A stretch of DNA of 64,000 bases from Marasmius tenuissimus (GCA_029532415.1 JAQOTA010000052.1:2666001-2730000), one strand, 5' to 3'. Shown: positions 1-13,472, counted from the stretch's first letter. Translations and numbers: made by a program. Notes: generated by a model from the sequence alone, not told the origin.

Positions 1-2084
1 GTCTACCCTCCATGTACGCCATATATTCACCAAATCACTGAATCAGTTACCGATTTTGTGGACCTAAGACCTTCCAGAACCTCGGAGCTCATTCATGCAC
101 TAGTACTCGCCCTGAACAACTGTGTATCACATGAAGGCGCCCAGCTGGAGACCATCAGGAGTAACATAAGCAAGCCCAGAAGAGGCCATCAAGTGGATAG
201 ATTTTGGATCGCTTCACCGAATCGCCCTGTCGATGTTGACGCTATGTTGACGGAGCCCGGACACACCTGGCTCTGGATCTCGTCGGCTGCGATTTTATGG
301 AGATCGTGTTGTGACAAAACGGAACCTATGTCATGCTTTGTAGGTCCCACGGTATCTTCTTGATATCATCGACAGCTCGAGCCACTTCGTCAGTGCCCTA
401 ACCGCACGATTCGGACATGTATTAGTAACTCCTAGTCGAGTCCTCAGGCAGGTGCTAGCCGGTACCGGTTCAACGAGGTTCAACACACGACGTCTGCATG
501 GTGCTCAGCGTAGCCCCTTCTAGTCCGGGTCAAAGGTTGTGGCGCGTGCGTATCGGCAAAGAGACTCAAGGAGATCATCTGTAGGTCAGTGTGCCGCGTT
601 TCGTCGACTAGCAAGTCTACTTAAGCCTTGCCCCTTCGGACCCATAGCGCGGCAGGAAAGCTGCGGATACTTGGAATACCGTGAGCAAGTATAAGTAGCC
701 CTGTCTGTGTGTAGTACGTGTTTCCCAAGCTTTCTTTAGAAATTGACATGCTAAGGCAGTCTTCAGTGCAAATTCACATATCCCCGAAATAGAGGTTCCG
801 GACATTGCACCCATGTTCCAACGCCATCTGATTCGATGATGCGCCCACTACACACGTGAAATCACCTGCCACGGCTTCTCTTCCTTGTCCACTTCTCGTC
901 CCCTTTCTGTAAATACCCACTTGGCACGAAGAAGTATCAAAGCTACGATATTGCATTCATATCTGGAGACTGGAATCATTGAACTGATCCGGTACACTTC
1001 ACAGCCAAGACTGGGATCACTGGCCTACACATCTCACTAACCTATTGTCGCTTACGCTTCGGGTATCGGAGGTACCAATTCTGCGCGCCCGCTGATGCCC
1101 ACCCACCCGACCAGTACTCGGGACCTCTGGCCAAACGTTATGGGGAATACGGAACAGATTTGACTGGGCGTTCAGAGAGGTCCAGCCCTCTGAACTCTTC
1201 TGGGCCGCTGTTGGCCTTCATAGTCACGCCGTTCCAGCTCAAGTTCCTGACTAGGATATCTTGATGTTCACTTGACCTTGCTCCAGTCGACCAGGCCGCG
1301 TCCCAGAGCTGAGGACTTTTTGCCGGAAAGGCGGACAGTGTTCATCTCCCCCTTCCCGATTGTTATGCACCTTGGAAACCGTTCGACCTGAATACTGAAT
1401 AATGCCGTAGATGGCAGCGATGAAGTTGCAACTTGATATCTCGAAAGTGGATTTACTTCGGAGGATTACTCCCGTTAGCGATCAGTTTCGCATGTGATGA
1501 GCTCAAACAGGACGGAAGGCACCGCGTGCGTATTTCTCGTTTGTGGAGCGTGTATATCGTCGACTCATCCTCCGCAAGCTTCCCTGAAGGGTTATTTCAG
1601 ACGCGGAGATCTCTTCAAACTAATCACGGAACGTCCAATGTTGGAAGCTTTTGGTTGTATCTCACGAGAATGTGAATCGATCGTTCTTAGATGGGTTAGG
1701 CTGCCCCATTCACCGGGAGAACATATATCTACAGTTTCTCCGAATTCAGGACGCGTACCAGCACCCTCAGCAACTCACGCGTAGATGTACCTCAATCCCG
1801 GTATACACGTACTGTGGCAACCCTCCATCAGGTTCTTCTTCATCGTTCTGTAGAGATTGGATCTCTCGTCGCTTTGCAGTGTGTACTGAAATCTCGTCAA
1901 AAAATTGATCCCGTGCACCCGCCCCTCACCTGCCTCACCAGTAGCGCTCTCAGCCCGGGCCGCCATGACGTTGATCAGCTGGTCGTGTATTTCTATTTAT
2001 TGCCATTGTGCTCGCCCTATTTAAAGGGCAAGCCAAGGAGGACATTGGAACGTGTGGACTGCTCACTGGCACCATTGGCATACG
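1..2084. other. no supported gene at left edge
   Basis: Only short open frames lie here. One plus frame is open from the first base to 363 and could be the last exon of a gene that starts outside the window, but its translation resembles nothing I recognise. The rest shows no splice pattern joining coding pieces. The last few hundred bases should contain the promoter of the sugar transporter that follows. Confidence 0.4.
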
Positions 2085-4476
2085 ATGGCCACGAAAGCGA
2101 ACCCGACGAACCGACGGGCAATTTTGCTCGCAGTTTTCATAGCTTTTGGTATGTTTTCAGTCATTCCCTCATGGGATTCAGCTCGAGCAGTACTGATTTC
2201 TCTTCTCTTTGACAGGAGGTAGAGTGACGGCCAATGGCTCGAAAGACATGGAAGCTGATTCTTGCACGAAGGGTTTCTGTTTGGTTATGATATTGGAGTC
2301 ATTTCGGTACGTCTTTGTCTCCCTATAGATTGCTTGATCTTGACCGTGCTCCAGGGATGTCTCGTCATGAAAGACTTCATCAGACGCTTCGGTGAACAAG
2401 ACGCCCAAGGGAACTGGTTCTTGTCTGCGGACAGACAGTCCCTTATCACGTCTTTGCTCTCTGCTGGGTAAAATTTGAATGATTTACATATCCGGAAGTC
2501 CCACTCACAGGCTTTTCCCCCAGTACTTTTGTGTACGTACTCAGCCCCAATTGACTGTATAGGACTCCCTGACCTCCACTCAGAGGTGCTATCGCTCAAG
2601 CCTTCACTGCGGACCGTTTCGGAAGAAAGGGGTCCATCTTTATATGGTCTGTAATCTTCACTATCGGGACCGCCATTCAGACCGCAACCATCGATTCCGT
2701 CCCGCAAATAACCATTGGGAGGTTCATCGCTGGTCTTGGTGTGGGTGCACTCTCTGGTATGTCCGCTACTTGTTCCTTCGAAGTTATCCCCGTTCTCATA
2801 TTTGTCACTTAGCTATCGTCCCGTATGTTCATTCTCATATATTCCTTCTAATGAATGGCTGACTTGCGCAAGGCTTTACAATGGTGAAACGGCACCGAAA
2901 GCGTTGCGTGGAACGCTCCTTGTGCTGTATCAGCTCCAAATCATTGTCGGGTCAGTACCGTTTCTATCCACACATCTTGGGAAATTTTTCTCAAGCCTGG
3001 GCGAATTCTCTAGAATATTCTTGAGCTATATCATCGACTTGGGAACTCACAACGTCGACGGGCCTACTTCTTGGCGAGTGCCCGTAGGATTACAAATCGC
3101 ATGGGGTCTGATCCTCTGCTCTGGAATCCTGTTCTTACCTGAATCCCCGTGCGTCCATCTGCTCCGGTTCTTCCCCACGCTTTCTGTTCCTGACATGTAT
3201 GCCCCTTACCCCAAATTTTACTGGTCAGTCGTCACCTTCTCGGCAACGGGAAGGTAGATACGGCAAAGAAAGTCATCGCAGAACTTAATGGCGTTCCACG
3301 AGAGGATCCGCTTGTCGACGAAATTGTGGAAGAACTTCAATTCGCGATCAGTGCAGAAAACGAGGGCGGCAAGGCGACATGGCTCGAATGTTTCTCTACC
3401 CGAAACGCCCTTTGGAAGCGCACGCTCAATGGAATGATGCTGATGTTTATTCAACAATTGAATGGTCAAAACTTCTACTACTACTACGGCCCGACTTTCT
3501 TCTCTGCTGCTCGAACTGGGTTCGTTCCGTTTTCTTTCTTTGACTTCTGTTGGCTTACGTTTTTTTCAGATTGGATCCTCTAGGTATTCAAGCAATCCTA
3601 GGAGGAGTTTCGGTCGCTGGAACCATCCCCGCTTTGGTACGCGTGTTCGTGATGTTCCCATGTGTCTTCCTGTTGACGTTTCGTCGAATATCAGTATCTC
3701 ATTGAAGCATGGGGTCGCAGGAAATCGGTCCTAACCGGAGCCGTGCTGGAAGCCATTTGTTCCATCGTTGTAAGTGCAATATATCGGCTTCCTTTCTTGA
3801 TTTTCTGAATAACCGTCTAGGCCGGACTTGTGGGGCATTTCTTACTCAAAAACCCCGACGTGAGTGTACAAAAGAGGGGAGGAGACGTAATGGTGGCTTT
3901 CGCTGTCCTTCACGTCCTTTCGTTCTCAATCTTTTGGGGACCGGTGCCGTACGTTGCTCTCTTGTTCGAGCTCGGCTGGGATACTCATGGCGTGTCTTAG
4001 TTGGGTCTACCTGGGCGAATCATTCCCTCTTCGTGTCCGACCCAAATGTATCGCTTTGGGGAGTGCTACCAACTGGCTCTGGAACTTCCTTTTGGGTTTC
4101 TTCGCCCCCAAGATTGCAGAAGAGTGAGTATACAAAGCCGGGGGTATAACGTACCCTCAACACTGACGCGTTTCGCAGTATCGGGCCACTTATCCTCTTG
4201 ATCTTCTTCGGCATGTTGGTCTTCGGTTACGTCTACGTCTGGTTCGCAATTCCTGAAACGAAGGGCCTGAGTTTGGAAGAGGTAGGTTCTCCATATCTTA
4301 CCACACTTTCTTGATCTCTGACTTAATTTCTGCAGGTCGACGAAATGTACAGAGCTGGAATCAAACCCTGGCACTCTGTTGGATGGAAGCCTCATTTGAT
4401 GGAAGAGGCCCATGAAGCTGTGACGCATCAGCACCAGGACACAAAACGTGCTACGCCTGACGAGTTGTCCCCTTGA
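2085..4476 (+). CDS. MFS sugar (hexose-type) transporter
   Basis: Plasma-membrane sugar porter of the major facilitator superfamily, expected to have 12 membrane helices and import a hexose-like sugar by proton symport. About a dozen short introns are needed. Joined exons show every family hallmark in order: FLFGYDIGVIS in helix 1, DRFGRKGS after helix 2, GRFIAGLGVG, the PESPR motif after helix 6, QQLNGQNFYYYYGPTFF in helix 7, EAWGRRKS, and PETKGLSLEEVDEMY after helix 12. The start gives MATKANPTNRRAILL and joins through the first intron (donor 2149, acceptor probably 2271) into the helix-1 motif; that acceptor is the least certain splice site. It stands alone, facing the convergent secreted-protein gene. 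Substrate cannot be read from sequence. Confidence 0.88.
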
Positions 4477-4589
4477 AGAGTGAAACAAACGAAGGTTCTT
4501 CTGTCACAAGAGTTTTTTTCTACTATCAATGAATGTACGAGTTCCCTGAGTGTACGGTTTATACGAGCATCATGAAGAATGCGAAATTG

Positions 4590-5622
4590 CTACACAAAAG
4601 AACAACCTGGATATAAGGTGAGAATATAAGGCCAGACCAAGATCCCATCCGCGGACAGAATAAACACTGACGTGAATAACGGGAGAGACTGTTTCACTGA
4701 GCCATTGCTGTTCGTTGATTGTGCGGGATTCGCGGTCTTTGTGTTTTCGGAAGCTATACTCGATGGAAGAGTCGTGACTGGAGTGTCCCAGACCCGTCCC
4801 GCACTATAGTTCCACGAAGTTAGCCATACGATGATGTGACCTGGTGTCGAGGGACCAGTGCCTGCGGTACTTGCGTTTACGCGAGGGGCTGCTTCGTCCA
4901 GCTTCTTCGCATCGAAACGAGTAAGATCGTCATCAATTTCCTGGAATCTGCTATCCACTAGCTTCGACATGACGAAGCGGGGAGAAACAAAGACATCGAG
5001 CGGGTACTGGCCCTTGGCCTTGAAGGCAGGTTCGATGATACAAGTCTCCGAATACAGCGAGTAGAGGAACTGGATATCCCCGTCATTGAGCCGGGAGAGC
5101 ATTGTTATCAATGATAGTGACTCACGACACCAACTGCCCCTTTACTGCGAGCCATAGTAAAGATATCTTGTTCTCCGGAAGCCACGGTCGCGTTTCCATC
5201 GCACGAAACGGCTGCAATCTAGGGTGTGGTTGCTTCAACTCTTGTTAGAGCCAACGATAACCGAATTTATGAAGAGCTCAACCCACTGGTACCGCTCTCC
5301 GCAGGTTCAGAGAACCGAACGAATGCTCCCCCAACCCGTCCCTCACTGTCTTGGCCTCGTAAGATCGGCCCTGCGTCGTTGTACACCCTGCAAATTAGAT
5401 ACTTGCTCTAGCGCACACGTCTCCATGATCCTATTCGAGAACATACCCGCTGGGGCTCCAGTAGAGCTCCAACCTAGACTGCTCCGTTACATTCAACCCA
5501 GATGCTACGGCTCCTCCAGTATCGTTCGTCGAGTGTGCAGGAATAAAGGCTGTTGTGCTCACAACCGTGCAGAAGAGCGTGAAAAAGAGAGTGACAAGTC
5601 GCGCAGTGGTAGCCATTACCAC
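4590..5622 (-). CDS. secreted, probably GPI-anchored protein with PA-like region
   Basis: The first exon (5622-5447) encodes a signal peptide (MVMATTARLVTLFFTLFCTV, or two residues shorter from the second ATG) and a mature start containing N-glycosylation sequons. Later exons give GVYNDAGPILRG and VSCDGNATVASGEQDIFTMA, reminiscent of the protease-associated (PA) fold found in fungal surface proteins, then a region to the stop at 4590 that is rich in Ser, Thr and Asn and ends in a hydrophobic stretch. That ending fits a GPI-attachment signal, or less likely a single membrane anchor. The middle exons (roughly 5387-5120) are joined by eye and the intron near 5300-5230 is uncertain. No enzyme motif is visible, so I assign no function beyond the cell surface. 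Confidence 0.6.
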
Positions 5623-6273
5623 TATTCACAGAATGTCTCAGCAGAAAAGCAGAGGATCGTGGATTTTGAAGCAATTGAGAACAGAGATGCATTGCATCAT
5701 GGCGTTGTGGTTGAGATAGAACATATTGTATGGGCGTCGACTACACATTCATTCTCGGGAACTGTCCGGTCCGGAATCTTCCAGAGCAGTGGCTTTGTCA
5801 ACTGCGGCGCTGCCCTGTCCTGATGCCATCGTCAGGTACTCTGGGACTTCAGGTTGCTAAAGCCAACGCAAAGGTGAAGTAAGGCAAGCTGCGAAAGAAT
5901 TTGTGGGATGAAGAACATTGGTTATTGTGTACATTATACAAGTGCATCGATGGTATGTAGGTAAATATTGATATCGAAACTACTGGTTATCAAGGAGGTG
6001 GCACCATAAAAACATACGATTAGGATGCGAAATGCGAACAATGATTGAAGGGCGAAACATTCTACTAATAAACAAAATACAACTGGTTGTCATAGTACAG
6101 TCGCAACAACCAAAAGATCACTGAGAAAATCTGCCCCTCCTCCAGGAAAACTGTGATAGAAAGCACAAAGATGAGAATGCGAAGATTCAGTGGGGAACGT
6201 TATGATATAAAACGTAAGGTAAGTGATATACTAAGAACCATCCATCTATGTGCAGGGACTTTGAAAGCCGATA
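5623..6273. other. intergenic, nothing recognised
   Basis: Promoter side of the secreted-protein gene on the minus strand and 3' side of the deubiquitinase gene. AT-rich with no coding signal or repeat that I can support. Confidence 0.5.
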
Positions 6274-9200
6274 TCATGATATCTGGAACGCGTACGAGGG
6301 AGGAGGAGGATGCGCTTTCTCCCTTTCCTTCTCCCGCTTCTCCTTATCTTTATCCTTATCCTTCTTCCCAAAGCCAAAGCCTCCGAGTATCGGTGATGAG
6401 ATACTCAGTTTCCGTGTGGCACGTTTGAAGTTAGATGGTGCTGAGTTCGAACTTGAGGCCCCAGTACTGTTGTTCTGACCAACAAACGTGTGCAGACCAG
6501 GGGATTGTGTGAACGGATCGGCAGTTGCTGGCCTACGCAGAGGTGGCGATAGTGGTGTTTTATCAGCATGAGCGGGGGAGCTCAGACCAACGTGGCCATT
6601 AGCAACGGGACTTTCAGGAACACCGACATCGGGCGGTATGGGCGGGACGGGGGGTAACGGTCTTGACTCTATCAAAGCAGCGTCCGCAGGTGTACCAGGC
6701 GCCGTACTGGGGCGGTGAAGATCGGTGGACGCCTTGCGAGACTTCCTTCGTCCGGGGAGATTGGAGAGGGATAGTTTATGGTCCGGAGATTTGGGAGACT
6801 TTGACACGGAATGCAAACGAGGAGATTGTGGAAGCGTCGGAAGATTAGAGGTATGTGATGTGTCAATGGGTGGTATGTTCGCTAATGAGGACTTTCTGGG
6901 CGGGGGAGCGTCTAGTATAGAGTGATGAGCATGAGATGATGATGGTGCGGGAGTCGTATAGTGTGAAGATCCGACGGAAGATGTCGCTGAAGGAGGGGTA
7001 TCGGAATGGTCATGGTTTGACCGGGTAGGCTGGATGGTAAGGCCACCACCACTGGACTTTGGTCGTGATATACCATTCAGGAAACCATTATGCAGAGCGG
7101 CGTCTGAGTTTTTCCGATGCCTCTTGTCTTTCGTCGATTGCTTGTACCATGCAGATGACGAAGTGTTTGACGAGGAAGTAGAGGAAGATTGGAACGTGGT
7201 CGTCTCGTCCGGAAGTCGAGGCGAAGCTGGAATCGTGGGCTCATGGCTTGTGCTGGGTCGTTCGGGTCGGAAACTCCTCCGTTTGAACCACCCGCTCGTT
7301 TTCCGGTGGGGCTCTTTGTCCTTTTCGTTGCCTTTCTCCTTCGAGGTTTTCGGTGTCGATGGAGGTATTAGCGGTGGCGTTGATGACGTTGATCCGTTAT
7401 CGTGCCCATGACTATGGCTAGTCACAGAGGCATCCTCCGGACCGTCTCCAGAATGTAAAGTGGGGACTAGATCTGCTAGCGACTGCCCATCGGGGCGTTC
7501 CGATTCCTTAGTAACTGCAGGTGGCCGTGTGGATGATGGCCGCCTCATTGAATTGAGGAGTCCCATCCCACGCCCATTGGGAGAATGGGCGGGAGGAGTG
7601 GAGACTGCTGGAATGGATACGGTTTCATCAGCCTTAGTCGGTAGCGCTGGTATGTCGACCTTTGAAGGTAAGACCGGGGAGTCATGAGAGTGAGATGGGG
7701 TTATAGGGAAGGAAGGATCGCTGTGGTCGGAGGAATCTCCTTCTTCTGTTAGAGATGGGGGGATTACCGGAGTGGGCGGCACAGGAGCCGACACGGGTGG
7801 GGCAACTTCGTCAGTTGGTATGACGGACGCAGTGGACATAGCAACGTCTGGAGTGCGTAGGCCAAGCGACGGTGGATCGATGTCGGCGGCTTCATAGTAC
7901 AGGACGTATGCGGACCCGGCGTTGTTTTCTCCGTAGTACTTGGGTATGTCGCCCTCTGCAATGGGACGAACGTTGTCGTCATCAAAGACCAGCCAGGTAC
8001 CTCGAGTTTTGATAATAGAGATATAGTGCCCGTGATGAGGACCGCTGTAAAAGAGTATGAGTGTTTGATGTGGGGTATAATGAAATCACGCGGACCTGCC
8101 AATATGTACAACGATGGCAAAGAGGTTGTACAACCTGTCTGCATCCTCGGCGTCGTCAACTGTGTTGAAAAGCCGTAATTGGAATGGGAAAGCAACACGA
8201 TAGGCTAGCTTGATGTATTTCTGGACATCTTCCTGATACTTGAACCGCTTAAGGTGAAGAGCAAGTACGTTTGGCAGCTTCTTGATCTTCATCCTATATG
8301 GTATAGTCAGTCAGACAATGCCTCGCGTCCGAGGTCACGACAGGTATCTTACCGTCTTTCCGCCTCTTGAAGATCACAGCAGGAGTCACAGAAGAACTTG
8401 TTTTTGTGACAAAGCATCTCGCTCGCACTGAATTGTCTCAAGCAAGCTGTCACACTTGAATTCTGTTCGATGTCAATGGAGAGGTCCAGGAAGGACTCGT
8501 CTCGTGACGAAACCTAAAGATGCCAGTATGAGTCCCGTATGCGAACGAAATAATATCAGGCACAGACAGTTTCGCAAGTAAGGCACCGGGTTTCGCTTGT
8601 TAACGTTCCTTCGAACAATTTATGGACTAGTGTGGCCACCTCCGGGGGTGTCCCCGAGTTTGCGCTTACGGTTGTCGGAGCACTCTTCGATGCGAGCGTT
8701 GCAATCGAGTTCGACACTATGCAAGATCAGATAAAGAACATGGAGAGCCGAGAACACCACTCACAGTCCTCTACAGACTCAGAACCGTTCGGCTGCTTTT
8801 TGTCTGCCTCTATTTCCTCTACGACTTTGTTGAGCAGGTAGTTGAAGAACTCGTGAGCGTCTTGATGTACGCTTGGGCGAAACAACTCGTTGACCTCCTT
8901 GAGTTTCTCGATGAAAGCACGGGGTGCGACCGTACCCTTGTCGGAGGGATTGGTGGATATGTGTACGAACAGAGATCGGAGTGCTGAGAATAATGAAGGT
9001 GGTGAGGGTGGTATCAGTGCTCCTGCGCTGTTCGAAGTCGGATTCGAGGTGACCATGTTGGCTGGAGTACCTGAGGTAGAGGCCTTTCGTTCGGGCTTTG
9101 GCGGGGCAGTCGTCGGCGATGGTGATGGTTGTACAATGGGTGCAGGGAGTTGTTCTGAGCTGTTGAGCAAAATTGAAGCATCTGGGGACTGAATCAACAG

Positions 9201-9510
9201 GTCCCTGAAGGGTGCACAGAAGTAAAGGGCTTGTATAACAGAGTTGGCATAACTGTGAAGTTCCATAGAGATCAGGCAACCGTCGTTTAGAGCGTAGAAC
9301 GACACGATCTTACCAGGTATTCCCAAACTACAATCAAAGAAAAAGACCAAAAATATTCAGAATCAAGCCGTAAAGACAAGAAGATCAACTACGCACATTC
9401 TCTAGGCCAAATTTCTTCGCATCTGCGGAGGTAATTATCGGCACAGGTGGTGGTTTGACGTTGTCTGCCGGCGGCTGGCTCTGTGAATTCCCAAACCATC
9501 TTCTGGCCAT
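6274..9510 (-). CDS. creB: ubiquitin carboxyl-terminal hydrolase, CreB/Ubp9 (USP12/46) type
   Basis: USP-family cysteine protease that removes ubiquitin; Aspergillus CreB acts in carbon catabolite repression with a WD-repeat partner, CreC. Start is ATG at 9510 (MARRWFGN). The Cys box reads FGLEN / [17 protein letters not shown] across two introns, and the catalytic Cys codon itself is split (bases 9315-9314 and 9252). Next come [20 protein letters not shown], zinc-ribbon cysteine pairs (RCLTCE and FFCDSCC), [18 protein letters not shown], and the His box [11 protein letters not shown] with the third catalytic position in VFDDDNV. After the catalytic domain a tail of about 520 residues, rich in Ser, Pro and Thr, is probably disordered and ends in a Lys/Asp/Glu-rich segment before [13 protein letters not shown]. 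Insertions between the Cys box and QDAHEFF are Pro/Ser-rich, as in other fungal members. Confidence 0.88.
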
Positions 9511-11069
9511 AATAAGTGGCCGACGTCGTTGATGCCGTTGCGGAAGAGGGTGAGCTCGTTGCCGGGCACGATGAGGAAGGTGATGATGATGGAACTAAGG
9601 TGACTGCCAGAAACGGGCTCTGACTTCTTGGAATTCCCTAGGCACGGTCCGCCAGATCAATCAAACCCACGTGATCCCCCGCCTACGCGCACAAAGCACA
9701 TGGTCGATTCAAGTGTGCCTGTCCGGCCAGATTCAAGATCTATCATTGTGTCCACTTCAATGGCATTCACTGCTGACCTCACGAAAGTCGACTAGAACAT
9801 ATCAGTCCCTCACGCCCATCTATCTCAGTCATAGGATTTACATGGCATTTCCATGACATCCCCAATCGATTGGGACGACGATGAACAATGAATTATAGTA
9901 TAAGTGGCCGCGGACCGTCGGACCAATGGCGCGCCATATCCAATTCTCAAAATGGCAAGTATCTCCACTCAGCCCACTCGAATCCCGGTTCATTGCGCAC
10001 GGGAAGTCTTGCGTAGTTCCAGGAGCAAAGTCAAGGAAGGTCCAGGGTACGGTCGGGAACGTAACCCAACTACCACCTGAGCAGTGAGGTCAAATCCCCA
10101 GAAGGAATCCTTGCGTTCCCTCGCGCAAGTGCCACTAACTAGATAGAGGTCTCTACTTGAAACGGGAAAAAATCGCCGTCGCTCACTTACTTGACGTTCC
10201 AAGGTCGGAGTCGGACTCCGTTCCCCCAAAGAATATTCCTCTCCGCGTCTGCGTCGCGTTAGCGCTGGAGCTCTCGACCGGGCCAAGAGCTGGCTCCTGT
10301 GACCCTCCAAGGTCAAAAGGGTCGGGCGTGTTTGACGTTTCCTGTCGTCGCTAGCGGGTTTTCATATCCAGGGGATCGACGCAAGGATAAAACGGCTTGG
10401 AATCCGGCAGGTGAACGATAGGCAGAAGGATGTAGACAAAGGCTGTAACAGCGAATAAAGAAACGCCCGACGACTCGTTCAGCAAGATGGATATCGAGCC
10501 ACGGAGGTTGCACGGACGTCTATCCAATCATATCATGGCGCCATGTAAATAAGTTGGGGTAAGCAAGGGCCGAGGACTGGACATAATTCCGGGCTATGGA
10601 CAGAGCCTGGTTTCTCCGGATGTTCAGGCTCTCTCGTGGCGAATGAGGGCCATGTCAAATTCCAATGTGGAGACCAATCAAAGGGGACGCAGGTAGCATC
10701 AGAAGCCAACCAGAGACATAGCAACCATTGGATACGTCCAGACTCCAAAACTTCAACTTCAGTGCCAGCAAACCGTCGATCTAGCATCTCTGACTGATTG
10801 AACGCGAAAACATAGCACGCCAAGTCGACATGAGAAAGAGACGCGGTATTTGGGCGGAATGATTAAAGTTAACATTAAAATGTATTCCCGCATTCATGAG
10901 CGTTAAAGGCGGTAGTGACGTTGTTCCCCTAAGAACTCGACTGGCTCAAGCAACCCATTTACGTGCGTTTGCGCACTGACCTGCCGATTAGAAGATATAC
11001 ATGAAATACAATGCAGAGATTGACAGAACCTAATATGTATCATTAAAAACGTCTTCTAGCTGCAGTCGT
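9511..11069. other. intergenic, nothing recognised
   Basis: 1.56 kb between the deubiquitinase start and the MOSC gene stop. Minus-strand frames of about 100 codons (9990-10316, 10533-10823) show no known motif, no splice continuation and no similarity to other parts of the window. No tRNA or repeat was recognised. Confidence 0.4.
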
Positions 11070-12745
11070 TCAGACACTGCGCAGCTTCTTCCGGACAAAT
11101 ATCGAATCACCGACGTTGACCACTCCTTCTTGAAGTGGCGCTCCCCAGCTCCCCACACATGCGTGAAACTTATAATTAGGATCGACTCCTAACCTGAATT
11201 TCATTAGCACTTTGAGTGGAACTGCTGTGTCCTTTTCTCCCGTCTCTGGTGAAACGTTGGGCAGCTAAAGATGGTTCAGAACGTATCAGCTGCTGATATA
11301 TGAGGTGGAGATGAAGTCAAAAGACATACTACACAGCGTCTGCATTTGCCAAGAACAAGGATACGTGGTGCTTTCTGCGCGGTCTCTGCGTCTGGGCCCA
11401 ACGAGATCTCCTCCCACTCGTCTTCTACCCAGGGGCCCCCACCATTCAGTACAACATTAGGTCTGAACCTACAAACGTCCAAGGTGAGAAGTATATTCTA
11501 TCAGCAGATGATGGAGGAAGAGATAATACGCTTCCCGCGGGAAGACAGCACCCGTGCTCACCTTTCAACGACAACCTTCTCAGTCTTCCACCGTTCTTCA
11601 ATCTGTTGCGTTCCCACCCTTGAACGTGCCTCCCTCTCAATATCACCCATGCCTTCTTCCGATAAGAACAACAAGGGGTAAAGATCCTGATACACGGCCG
11701 TAGCCTCTAGGTTCGGATAATTCGTGGAAGGAAGACACGGTCGCGGTTTCGTTCCTTTGTGTATCAGATGAACAGGTCTCCCGAAGTATGCGGAGAACGT
11801 TTCACTGACTCCTTTCGGATTATGGGGTTCGGCTCGGGAGTGTGGGGAAGGAACCTCCTGGCATATGTGTCCGTCAACTATAAAATAGCCGAACATATCC
11901 ACGTCTTGGTGACTTGTGGGACGAACTGAATTAGTTCATGTGCGAAGGCTCCAAGCAATGGGAAGAACCGTACGTTTCCCAAGTCTTCAATAGTTCTCCA
12001 TCTGGACGGAGGGGCACTGACACGGAACGGCAACCCGAGTCTTCCGGGAAGGATATTTCAAGGAAACCGCCGTATGGGGATTGCGCATCTTCTCGAACGG
12101 TCGGTGAAATAAGGACCATCTATTTAAGAGCAATTAAGGAGATTGGGTTTCAGAGATACGAGTGAAGCTCACCTTTGGGAATTCACGAGCAGTGATGACA
12201 CGGTGATTGTCCGCCTCAATGACGGCCCATTTCCTGTCAAACTTTTGTGCGGGAAGTATCGGTTAAGTGACCACAGCAGAGAGCTGAAGAGCATGGGCTT
12301 GCCTCCAGTCCTTCTGGTGTGTAGCGGCTTGATTGTATTGACGTTCCACGGCAGCTCTGAGCACATATGATGCCACGACAGATTTGATGATAAGAAATAG
12401 GCGAGAGGAGGTATGTAGAGATTGTTCAGATCAGCTTCATGTGGCGAAGAGGATAGGAATGTTACGCACTTTTATCGGATGTACCAACAGCTTGGACACC
12501 TTGACATCATGTCGAAAGACGTTTTCTATGATCCCTGTCTCTTGTTTCTCCTTTCCTCTCTCCAGGATCTTTTGTTCGCTTCCAATCTTCTTGCTCTTGG
12601 ATCCAAAGGCATTGCTCATCCAGAAAGCAAGTAGCACCACGCTCACGCAGCCTACAGCAACCTTCGGGAATGTTTCTCCTTCTAAGATCTCCTCGCAAGA
12701 ATGCAGCCATTTGGCCATCGTGGGTTCCGATGGAAGAAACGACAT
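11070..12745 (-). CDS. MOSC-domain protein, mARC-like, membrane-anchored
   Basis: Molybdenum-cofactor-binding protein of the MOSC family (mARC / Moco-sulfurase C-terminal type); mARC enzymes reduce N-hydroxylated compounds on the outer mitochondrial membrane. The first exon gives a short N-terminus, a hydrophobic anchor (about residues 27-46, FPKVAVGCVSVVLLAFWMS), then VSKLLVHPIK, the typical start of the MOSC_N barrel. Later exons give KFDRKWAVIEADNHRVITAR, GGFLEISFPEDSG, SAYFGRPVHLIHKG, then RFRPNVVLNGGGPWVEDEW and LGKCRRC. The last contains the cysteine that ligates molybdenum in mARC proteins. The final exon carries the usual SPETGEKDTAVPL and ends in VGDSIFVRKKL. Exons are joined by eye. 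Its exact substrate is unknown, and fungal paralogues exist outside mitochondria. Confidence 0.82.
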
Positions 12746-13472
12746 GGGTGTTGGGAATAGAGCCGCGGGTAATTGACGCTTTGTAAGAAGTCACACCAAT
12801 GAACCGGCTTGTAGATAGCTCCAGGACGACTCACCATTGGGAAAAACGACTCGCTCGATTCCGTTGACGGTTACACACCTTGGAGATTACCGCAGCCCTT
12901 AAGTACGATGCGCAGAATCCGCACCCCCACTTCGCACCTGGCACTGAGTCTCTTTATTATCGCCTTGAATGACTAATAAGGGTCGGAGCAGGGCGGAAGA
13001 GGGCGGAAGACACGCAAACACTAGGACTCTATGTCGGAAACGCGGTATTTATGCCCTCTTCATGACAGGCGTGCGGGGTTGAGCGCACTCGTCGACAAGA
13101 ATAGAGCATGAACGAAAATGGAAAGGAGGCGCAGAATTTGAAGGAGAATTGACGCGATTTGGCCAGGATTGGGCTGAATTTCGTGAAGATTTTCCCTCAA
13201 ATTTCGGGTAAAGTCGAGTAGCCGGCCCGACAATTAAGCGGACCGAATACACCCGATGTAAGTCCGAGGGACCGAAGCTGGGGACTGTTGATTTTTTTCA
13301 ACGAGCATAACGTCCTGCCAGCGTGCCATACGTCTCTTGGACCGCTACCACCACCATCGACCCTTAGACAGGAATCAGGGTCCTCATACCTCGGATTCCT
13401 CTCTACTTATATTTCTAGGCCAGTTTCTCTCTCCTGTTAATCAGGAGCCCGACCTCCCACAGTAGTTTACAC
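12746..13472. other. divergent promoter region
   Basis: Shared upstream region of the MOSC gene (minus) and isocitrate dehydrogenase (plus). A pyrimidine-rich stretch at about 13395-13435 precedes the dehydrogenase start, as is common at basidiomycete transcription starts. No repeats or RNA genes seen. Confidence 0.4.

Noticed and set aside
2178..2707. Minus-strand frames of 76 and 140 codons
   Set aside because: They lie antisense to the sugar transporter exons, whose motifs are unmistakable.
5224..5823. Plus-strand frame of 199 codons
   Set aside because: It covers the minus-strand signal peptide exon and following exons, and it shows no protein motif.
7034..7411. Plus-strand open frame of 125 codons
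   Set aside because: It lies wholly antisense to the Ser/Pro-rich tail of the deubiquitinase, where biased codons create open antisense frames.
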